Source: Devosia nitrariae
GTDB lineage: Bacteria > Pseudomonadota > Alphaproteobacteria > Rhizobiales > Devosiaceae
Length of the DNA: 64,000 nucleotides
Reading direction: 5' to 3'
Assembly (NCBI RefSeq): GCF_030160115.1
Contig: NZ_BSNS01000011.1
Location: 124,001 to 188,000, forward strand
The notes below the pieces were generated by a model, which saw only the letters and a list, made by a program, of their open reading frames with translations, made no database searches and had not been told where the DNA came from. Below are positions 18,005-24,673 of the stretch, in pieces (positions within the stretch are counted from its first letter, which is position 1; each line of letters begins with the position of its first letter). The position numbers and the translations under genes are program-made.

Positions 18005-18933
18005 TGCGGCCTCGCAGCGTGCCGGGCGAGTTCGGTGAGGGTGATGCGCCCGATGTGTTCCCCGTCGCGGGTGACCGGCAGGGCCTCGCGTCCCGACCAC
18101 AGGCATTCGGCATAGGCTTCACGCAGATTCGCCCCGCTATCGATCGGCTCGCCCTGCGCCTCGCCCGGCTCGACGAAGGCGACGACCTTGGAGAGCGAAA
18201 GCAGCCGGAACGACCGGTCGCCGCCGATGAGCTCGGCAACGAACTCGGTGGCCGGATTGGCGATGATCTCCTCGGGCGTTGCATATTGCAGAAGCTTGCC
18301 GGCATCCATGACGGCGATCTTGTTGCCGAGATGGATGGCTTCTTCCATGTCATGGGTGACGAGAACGACGGTGGTCTCGAAACGGCGCTGGATGGCGAGC
18401 AGATCATCCTGCGCCTTGGCGCGGATGACCGGATCGAGCGCGCCGAACGGCTCGTCCATCAGGAGGATATTGGGTCCGGCCGCCAGCGCCCGGGCGACGC
18501 CCACGCGCTGCTGCTGCCCGCCGGACAACTCGCTCGGCAGCCGGTCGCGGTATTCGGCCGGATCGAGCTGGAACAGGGTGAGGAGCTCGTCGATGCGCGC
18601 GTCCGTGCGTGCCTTGTCCCATCCGAGAAGCTTGGGGACAGTGCCGATATTCTCGGCGACCGTGCGATGGGGGAAAAGGCCGTGGCCTTGGATCGCGTAG
18701 CCGATCCTGCGGCGCAGCATATGTGGCGGTTCGGCGCGGGTATCCTGCCCATCGATCAGCACCTGTCCCGATGTCGGCTCGACAAGGCGGTTGATCATGC
18801 GCATCAGCGTGGTCTTGCCCGAGCCCGAAGTGCCGACGACAACGCAGATCTGGCCCGCAGGAACGGTCAGGGACACGCTGTCGACGACGGCGGTCTCGCC
18901 ATAGACCTTGGTGAGGTCCTGGATTTCGATCAT
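18001..18933 (-). CDS. Betaine-type ABC importer ATPase (YehX-like)
   Basis: The 310-residue ATPase has Walker A GTSGSGKTT (about residues 34 to 42), signature LSGGQQQRVGVARAL, Walker B ILLMDEPFGALD and the switch His in LVTHDMEEA. A C-terminal CBS-like extension follows (from about residue 245), as in OpuCA, YehX and ProV relatives that sense ionic strength. It lies between the two permease genes with four-base overlaps on both sides. The importer probably brings a betaine into the cell, and the surrounding enzymes point to ergothioneine. Confidence 0.93.
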   Translation of the reverse strand: MIEIQDLTKVYGETAVVDSVSLTVPAGQICVVVGTSGSGKTTLMRMINRLVEPTSGQVLIDGQDTRAEPPHMLRRRIGYAIQGHGLFPHRTVAENIGTVPKLLGWDKARTDARIDELLTLFQLDPAEYRDRLPSELSGGQQQRVGVARALAAGPNILLMDEPFGALDPVIRAKAQDDLLAIQRRFETTVVLVTHDMEEAIHLGNKIAVMDAGKLLQYATPEEIIANPATEFVAELIGGDRSFRLLSLSKVVAFVEPGEAQGEPIDSGANLREAYAECLWSGREALPVTRDGEHIGRITLTELARHAARPQ

Positions 18934-20117
18934 TGCGTGCGCCCCCCGACGCTGACCATTTCAACGATGGCATCGAGCACCACGGCGGCCGCGAAAGCCA
19001 GTGCCACAGTCGGCACGGCGCCGAGCAACACCAGATCCATGGCCGTCTGCCCGATGCCCTGGAAGACGAAGACGCCAAAGCCGCCGCCCCCGATCAGCGC
19101 GGCGATGGTGGCCAGCCCGATATTCTGCACGAGCACGATGCGGATGCCGGTGAGGATGACCGGAAAGGCGAGCGGCAGCTCGACACTCATCAGGCGCTGG
19201 CCGCCGGTCATGCCCATCCCGCGGGCCGCGTCGTTGGCGGCCTCGGGCACGTTTTCGAGGCCAACGACTGTGTTGGCAACGATTGGCAGCAGCGAGTAGG
19301 CAAAGAGCGCAACCATCGCCGGCGTCGTGCCGATGCCCGAGATGCCGATGGTCGAGGCACCCGGCACATTGGCGGCGACCCAGGCGAGCGGCGCGATGAG
19401 AAGACCGAAGAGCGCGATCGACGGGATGGTCTGGACGATATTGAGCACGTTGAGGACGGCCGCTCGAACTGGGCGCACGCGATAGCAGAGAATGCCGAGC
19501 GGTACGCCTGCGACCGTGGCGACGGCAACCGAGCCGAAGGCGAGGAGCAGGTGCGTGCGTGCCTCGTTCCAGAAGGCAGAGGCGCGGTTGGCGTATTCCT
19601 TGAGGATCGAAAGATCGTTCCACGCGCCGCTCCACAGCAGCAGCCAGAGGGCGGCGCCGACCGCCGCCAGCATGGCAATGCGCGGCCACGGGCGGAACCT
19701 CAGGCGCGTGAGCGCGTCGGCGACCATCAGCGCGAAGGCGAAGGTCAGGAGCCAGAAGCCGGCACCGGGCGAGACCCGGGCGAAGGTGTTGTCGGCAGGC
19801 GTCAGGTAAGTGGCCGATCGGCCGATCATCACGAAAGCGACGGCAAGAACGGCAAGGGCGATGGCGAGCTTGACGGCGGGCGCGAGCCGGATGAGCGCGA
19901 CGAGGATGCCGACGGCTATGGCGGCGATCGTCAACCAGGCCGAGGGGCCGTCAAGCGCATCGATTAGCATGCGGCCCTCGCCGAGCACGATGCGGTTGGC
20001 GCGGAAGATGGAAAACGGCAGAAATGCGCCCGCCACAGCGACGAGCGCGATGAGCACACCGAGCTTGTCGAAGGCGAGGGCGGGACGGGCGGAGGTGGCG
20101 GTTGCGAGGGTCATCAC
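18930..20117 (-). CDS. Betaine-type ABC permease, long form (YehY-like)
   Basis: The 395-residue permease is the long type. About 170 N-terminal residues form several extra membrane segments, followed by the transport domain with the EAA loop (NDAARGMGMTGGQRLMSVELP) near residue 305. This size and layout match YehY of the osmoprotectant importer. A four-base overlap joins it to the ATPase gene. The 286-base gap upstream to the binding-protein gene carries a palindromic repeat rather than a gene. Confidence 0.9.
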   Translation of the reverse strand: MMTLATATSARPALAFDKLGVLIALVAVAGAFLPFSIFRANRIVLGEGRMLIDALDGPSAWLTIAAIAVGILVALIRLAPAVKLAIALAVLAVAFVMIGRSATYLTPADNTFARVSPGAGFWLLTFAFALMVADALTRLRFRPWPRIAMLAAVGAALWLLLWSGAWNDLSILKEYANRASAFWNEARTHLLLAFGSVAVATVAGVPLGILCYRVRPVRAAVLNVLNIVQTIPSIALFGLLIAPLAWVAANVPGASTIGISGIGTTPAMVALFAYSLLPIVANTVVGLENVPEAANDAARGMGMTGGQRLMSVELPLAFPVILTGIRIVLVQNIGLATIAALIGGGGFGVFVFQGIGQTAMDLVLLGAVPTVALAFAAAVVLDAIVEMVSVGGRTQ

Positions 20118-20195
20118 CGGCTCGCTCCAAGGAACGCGCTAGTCCCGCTCCCTGCCCGTGACATTGCAGACGGAGCGTTCGCATCTGGCACGGAT

Positions 20196-20364
20196 CCCCT
20201 TCTCCCCTCGTGGGAGAAGGTGGCCCGAAGGGTCGGATGAGGGGGCTGCGATGTTGTGGTTCGCACCTGGTTTCGTGGTTCTTTCAGCATCCCAACCCCT
20301 CATCCTGATTTTCCGCTGAACGCGGAAAATCGGTCCCTCTCCCACAAGGGGAGAGGGGAAGGGG
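20196..20364. repeat. Palindromic intergenic repeat, copy 3 (diverged)
   Basis: This is a diverged relative of the repeats at 1845 and 14472. It has CCCCTTCTCCCCTCGTGGGA and GGCCCGAAGGGTCGGATGAG on one side, and CCCTCATCCTGATTTTCCGC, a GCGGAAAATC palindrome and CCCTCTCCCACAAGGGGAGA on the other. It fills most of the gap between the binding protein and the permease genes and could act as an RNA processing or differential-expression element. Confidence 0.7.
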
Positions 20365-20403
20365 AACCAAACCCGCGCAGGATCAGGGACACGATCCCTC
20401 TTC

Positions 20404-21312
20404 TCAGCTGACGAACCCGTTGCTGGTGAGGAAGTCGGTGGCCACGGCCGCCGCCGGTTCGCCGCCGACCTGAACCCGCCCGTTGAGCTCCTGCAGCGTC
20501 TCGAGGGTGAGCGCCTCGAAGATCGGGGCGAGCAGTTCCTCGATCTGCGGGTATTCGTTCAGCACCTCCTCGCGGATGATCGGGGCAGGCTGGTAGACCG
20601 GCTGCACGCCCTTGTCGTCCTCGAGCACGACAAGGCCCGAGGGGGCGATGCCACCGTCGGTGCCGTAGACCATGGCGGCGTTGACGCCGTTGGTCTGCTG
20701 GGCGGCCGCTGCGATGGTCGCGGCCGTGTCGCCGCCAGAGAGAGTAACGAGTTGGTCGGGCGAGAGGGTGAAGCCGTAGACCTCCTGGAACTTGGGCAGC
20801 GCTGCCGGCGAATTGACGAATTCGGACGAGGCGGCGAGCTTCACCTCGCCGCCATTGGCGACGTATTTTCCGAACTGCGTGAACGTCGAGAGGTCCTCGG
20901 CCTCGGCCAGATCTTGCCGGATGGCGACCGCCCAGGTGTTGTTGGCGGGCGAGGGCGCGAGCCAGACGATCTTGTTGGCCTCGTAGTCGAGCTCCTTGGC
21001 CTCCTCGTAGGCCGATTGAGCGTCGTTCCACAACGGATCATCGGCCATGTCGAAGAAGAAGGCGGCGTTGCCGGTATATTCGGGATAGATGTCGATCTCG
21101 CCGGCCATGATCGCCTCGCGCACGATCGGCGTGCCGCCCAGCTGGATGCGGTCTTCGACAGGGATGTCGTTGGCCTCGAGCACCTGCATGATGATGTTGC
21201 CGAGCACACCGCCCTCGGTGTCGATCTTGGAGGAAACCACCACCTGCGCATTGGCGGCGGTTGCGGTGATCGCCAGCGCGGCGGCGCTGAGGAGAATTCT
21301 GGTAAAGCGCAT
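20404..21312 (-). CDS. Betaine-type ABC substrate-binding protein (OsmF-like)
   Basis: The 302-residue periplasmic protein has a Sec signal peptide ending ANAQ (residues 1 to about 22) and a type II binding fold of the OpuAC/OsmF group. Motifs of that group are visible: SKIDTEGGVLGNIIMQVLEA near the mature start and EIDIYPEYTGNAAFF. This group binds quaternary amines, and ergothioneine importers of the EgtU type fall within it. It lies between the ergothionase-like gene and the permeases on the same strand, which supports ergothioneine as ligand. The ligand is inferred from context only. Confidence 0.88.
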   Translation of the reverse strand: MRFTRILLSAAALAITATAANAQVVVSSKIDTEGGVLGNIIMQVLEANDIPVEDRIQLGGTPIVREAIMAGEIDIYPEYTGNAAFFFDMADDPLWNDAQSAYEEAKELDYEANKIVWLAPSPANNTWAVAIRQDLAEAEDLSTFTQFGKYVANGGEVKLAASSEFVNSPAALPKFQEVYGFTLSPDQLVTLSGGDTAATIAAAAQQTNGVNAAMVYGTDGGIAPSGLVVLEDDKGVQPVYQPAPIIREEVLNEYPQIEELLAPIFEALTLETLQELNGRVQVGGEPAAAVATDFLTSNGFVS

Positions 21313-21402
21313 GATCGTCTCCCTGTTGGGCCGAACCCGGGGCGGTCCGGCTTTTCCGTTTCTAACCTAACGCACTGACAGATTGTGACCAGAGCGTTTA
21401 GG

Positions 21403-22947
21403 CTAATCCACCGGCCCTAAAGCGAAATACTCGTCCAGCTCCATGATGGCGGAGTGAGAAATCAGTTCGCCGAGGAAGGTCTCCGACGCCAGCGCTTCCT
21501 CGATCGCTTCGACCTCCGAGGAGAGCGGACGGTCCTCCCGATAGAAGGCCGCGTGCCGGCGCACGAGTTCATAGACCATGCCCGGCACGTTGCCGGGACG
21601 GTCTTCGGAGATATCCATCGCCTGGGCCGAAAGCAGGCCTTCAAGCGCGGCGAGGCGCCGCAGCGCCGAGACCTGCCGCTCGAAACGCTCGACGACCAGC
21701 GGCAGGAACGCCGCCTCGTCCTCGAGCCCATTGGCGACGACCAGCGACTGGGCCGAGATGGCGGCCGAGAGCGAGTGGACGCGCACGAACAGCTCACCGG
21801 CGAGCTTGATGATCGGCCCGAAGCCGGTGGCGATGGCCCCCGGGGCAACGAGGTTGACCGGCAGGTTCCGCCGCCCGCCATTGCCGAGCAGCACGCAACG
21901 GTTGAATGAGTTGCGCGCCACATGCGCAAGGGCGAGCTGCGCGGTCTGCAGGAATACGGTGACATCGAGTGGGAGCGACCCTCCGGAGGTCAGCACCTGC
22001 CCGCCGGCGACGACCGGGTTGTCGTCGGTGCGGCCGGTTGCGGCAAGGATGGTGCGGCCGGCAACGACGAGGCTCTCGAAGGCCGTGGCGAAGACCTGGC
22101 TCATCATGCGGATCGAGAGCGGATCCTGGATATGCGTGCCGATCGGCCATTCCCAGCCCATGGCGTTGAAGTAGAGCCAGGCCCCGATGCCGGCTTCGCG
22201 GTCGGTGCCGACGTGGGCGACCGCTTTCCACGGATCGCGCGAAGCGCCGAGCGCGCCGGCGGTGGTGAGGCCCGTGGCAAGCAGCGCGCGAACGGTCGCA
22301 GCGGCCTGACGCACGGCCCGGGCGGCGGCGGCGTAGCCTACCGCGTTAGTCGAGACCGACGCGAGGCTGTCCCGGGGAGCGAGCTTGAACGGTGCGAGAC
22401 CGGCCTGCTGGAGGGCTTCGAGCGCCGGCAGGCGCCGGCCCTCGTAAACGGCCTCGCCGACGCCGGTCAGCACCGCGCCGATCTGACCCATGAGCCCGAT
22501 ATCCGCGCACCCGATCGAGCCCGTACGGCGCACGACCGGAATGACATCGGCCGAGAGGAGCTGCATGTAGGTGTCGACCAGGGCGGGCGTGCAGCCGACG
22601 CGGCCGGTCAGCGCCATGTTGATGCGGATGGCAAGCGCGTTGCGGGTGACCTCTATGGGAAACGGACTGCCGGTGCCGAAATGGTGCGCGCGCACGAGGC
22701 CGATGGAGAAGGCATCGAGGTCCTCCTCGGACCACTCGACGTCCTTCATGGCGCCGACACCGGTCGTTGCCCCGTAGACGGGCTGGCCCGCGGCGATGGT
22801 CTCTTCCACGACCTCGCGGGCGGCCTCGACCCGCGAGAGCGCGGCGGGATCGGCGACAATGGCGACCTTGCGCGCGCCGATGCGCGTGAGGTCGGCAAAG
22901 CTCAGCGGCTTTCCCTCGAGGCGGACGGTGGGCAGGGCGGCGTTCAT
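21403..22947 (-). CDS. HAL-family lyase lacking MIO, probable ergothionase
   Basis: The 514-residue protein is in the histidine/phenylalanine ammonia-lyase family (VYGATTGVG near residue 57 matches YGxNTGFG). The Ala-Ser-Gly triad that cyclises to the MIO electrophile is absent: GSVGASGD of HAL aligns with GSIGCADI, so residues 147 to 149 are Cys-Ala-Asp. Ergothionase belongs to this family and eliminates trimethylamine from ergothioneine by acid-base chemistry without needing MIO. Gene context (betaine importer, urocanase-like, DUF917, hydantoinase, carbamoylase) fits. GGAG precedes the ATG at 22947. An upstream TTG at 23004 is less likely. It is preceded by cysG with no clear terminator. 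Confidence 0.8.
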   Translation of the reverse strand: MNAALPTVRLEGKPLSFADLTRIGARKVAIVADPAALSRVEAAREVVEETIAAGQPVYGATTGVGAMKDVEWSEEDLDAFSIGLVRAHHFGTGSPFPIEVTRNALAIRINMALTGRVGCTPALVDTYMQLLSADVIPVVRRTGSIGCADIGLMGQIGAVLTGVGEAVYEGRRLPALEALQQAGLAPFKLAPRDSLASVSTNAVGYAAAARAVRQAAATVRALLATGLTTAGALGASRDPWKAVAHVGTDREAGIGAWLYFNAMGWEWPIGTHIQDPLSIRMMSQVFATAFESLVVAGRTILAATGRTDDNPVVAGGQVLTSGGSLPLDVTVFLQTAQLALAHVARNSFNRCVLLGNGGRRNLPVNLVAPGAIATGFGPIIKLAGELFVRVHSLSAAISAQSLVVANGLEDEAAFLPLVVERFERQVSALRRLAALEGLLSAQAMDISEDRPGNVPGMVYELVRRHAAFYREDRPLSSEVEAIEEALASETFLGELISHSAIMELDEYFALGPVD

Positions 22948-22950
22948 TCT

Positions 22951-22995
22951 GGCTCCGGCGGATAAAGACCTGACGATCCTTTCGTATCCGGAGCC
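22951..22995 (-). promoter_or_regulatory. Inverted repeat covering the lyase ribosome binding site
   Basis: Arms GGCTCCGG (22988-22995) and CCGGAGCC (22951-22958), read on the minus strand, are perfect complements separated by 29 bases. The downstream arm contains the GGAG Shine-Dalgarno sequence, five bases before the ATG. Pairing would mask it. No U-tract follows, so it is not a terminator. Confidence 0.4.
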
Positions 22996-23029
22996 GAGGC
23001 GCAAGCGGTGGACTGGGACGCGAAGGGTG

Positions 23030-24673
23030 TTACCCGGCCTGCGCCTTCATTGGACTGACGCCAGGAGGCTGGACTTCGTGCGGTGCGGCGGTAGCGGCCA
23101 TTGCCAGCGCCTCGCCCACCGCAAAGAGCGTTGGAGCCGATAGCGGAAAACCCTCCGCCGCCATCACTGCTTCGCAGAGCGTTCCGCGCCAGATGCGCTC
23201 GTCGGGACGGCCGAGGCTGGCGGCGATGACGACGGGGGTGGCAAGGCGCATGCCGCCCGCCTTGAGTTCAGCGACGATGTCGGGAAGCGTGCGGCGGCTC
23301 ATATAGTAGACGCTGGTGGTGGCCGGATCCGCGAGCATCCGCCAGTCGATTGAATCGGGCAGGCTTCCCTTGCGGGAATGGCCGGTGACGAACCGGACCG
23401 ACTGGGCATGGTCGCGGTGAGTGAGCGAAACGCCGAGGCGCGCGGCGAGGGCCAGCGCGCTGGTGATGCCGGGAACGACGTCGACCGCGATGCCATGCGC
23501 TTCGAGCATGGCGATCTCTTCGCCGGCGCGTCCGAAGATCATCGGGTCGCCGGATTTGAGTCGAACGACATGCTTGCCCTGGCGGGCGAGCGTCAGCATC
23601 ATTTCGTTGATGTCTTCCTGCCGGCAGCTGTCGCGCCCGGCCCGCTTGCCGACCGCCAGGCGCTTGGCCTCGCGGCGGGCGAGTTCGAGGACATCGGTGG
23701 AAACGAGATCGTCGAAGAGGATGACGTCGGCCGACTGCAGGGCGCGGACGGCCTTGATGGTCAAAAGTTCCGCATCGCCCGGGCCGGCGCCCACCAGGGT
23801 AACGTGCCCTGCCGGGGCAGCGTCGGCGACGGCGGCGATCAGGCGTTCGGGATCGGCTTGCGGAGCCGCGCCGAACGCCATGTCGGCAAAGCGCTCCCAA
23901 AAGGCGCGACGCTCAGGGCCGGGCGCAAGGCGCTCCATGACCTCGTCACGGATTTTCGCGGCGGTATCCGCCCACTGGCTGAGGGTCCGGGGCAGGAGGG
24001 TCTCGATGCGCCGGCGTACCGCCTGGCCGAGAATCGGCGCGGCTCCGGAGGTCGAAATGCCGACGACGATCGGCGAGCGGTTGACGATCGAGCCGAACTG
24101 GAACTGGCACAGCGCCGGCTTGTCGATGACGTTGTAGGGGACGCCCGCAGCGTGGGCGGCGGCGGTGAAGGCGTGGGCTTCCGTGTCGTCCTCGATGTCG
24201 GCAACGGCAATGGCGGCGCCGGCGAGGTCGGCAGGGGTCCAGTGGCGGGGGACGAGGGTGATGGTACCGAAGCTCAACCGCCCCTCACCCTGGCCCTCTC
24301 CCCAGAGGGGCGAGGGGACGCTGTGGGTGTCGCCGTGTCTGCCAGGAGCATCGAGCGGGTCTGCACCTCGCCCCTCTGGGGAGAGAGCCTGCCCCGGACT
24401 TGATCCGGGGTCGGCGCGTAGCGCCGGGTGAGGGGAGCGATGCCGCAATTGGGCCGCCAGCGCCAGCATCTCTCCGCAGCATTCATCTTCGGGAGCGAAA
24501 ACCTCCACATGCGCGCCCGCCGCCGCCAAAAGCTCGGCCTTCCAGCGCGCCGGCTCGCCGCCGCCGATGACGACGGCGCGTTTATCGGTGAGGGTGAGGA
24601 ACACCGGCAGGACGGCGAGTGCGCCCATGCGTTCGGGGACGGAACTATTCGGCTGCCGCGAGACGATGCGCAT
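23030..24673 (-). CDS. cysG: Siroheme synthase with in-frame repeat insertion
   Basis: The 547-residue protein joins a Met8-like dehydrogenase/ferrochelatase (N-terminal third; GGGEPARWKAELL nucleotide loop near residues 37 to 49) to uroporphyrinogen-III methyltransferase (from about residue 290; VGAGPGDAELLT and the GDPMIFGR motif). It makes the siroheme needed by NirB. Residues 80 to 131 are encoded by a copy of the palindromic intergenic repeat, exactly 156 bases or 52 codons, so the frame is kept and the protein is longer than the usual 460 or so residues. An AGAGGG sequence precedes the ATG at 24673, which overlaps nasA by 29 bases. It ends the nitrate operon. Confidence 0.92.
   Translation of the reverse strand: MRIVSRQPNSSVPERMGALAVLPVFLTLTDKRAVVIGGGEPARWKAELLAAAGAHVEVFAPEDECCGEMLALAAQLRHRSPHPALRADPGSSPGQALSPEGRGADPLDAPGRHGDTHSVPSPLWGEGQGEGRLSFGTITLVPRHWTPADLAGAAIAVADIEDDTEAHAFTAAAHAAGVPYNVIDKPALCQFQFGSIVNRSPIVVGISTSGAAPILGQAVRRRIETLLPRTLSQWADTAAKIRDEVMERLAPGPERRAFWERFADMAFGAAPQADPERLIAAVADAAPAGHVTLVGAGPGDAELLTIKAVRALQSADVILFDDLVSTDVLELARREAKRLAVGKRAGRDSCRQEDINEMMLTLARQGKHVVRLKSGDPMIFGRAGEEIAMLEAHGIAVDVVPGITSALALAARLGVSLTHRDHAQSVRFVTGHSRKGSLPDSIDWRMLADPATTSVYYMSRRTLPDIVAELKAGGMRLATPVVIAASLGRPDERIWRGTLCEAVMAAEGFPLSAPTLFAVGEALAMAATAAPHEVQPPGVSPMKAQAG
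24281..24436. repeat. Palindromic repeat inserted within cysG, copy 4
   Basis: The block starts CCCCTCACCCTGGCCCTCTC, has the GAGGGGCGAGGGGAC palindrome, a core, CTCGCCCCTCTGGGGAGAG, an internal CCCCGGACTTGATCCGGGG palindrome, and ends with GCGCCGGGTGAGGGG. It matches copies 1 and 2, but here it lies inside a reading frame with no stop codon and a length divisible by three. Confidence 0.85.

Noticed and set aside
11661..22947. Ordinary histidine utilisation (hut) operon
   Set aside because: HutI, HutF and HutG are missing, the lyase has no MIO triad, and hydantoinase, carbamoylase, DUF917 and a betaine importer are present instead.
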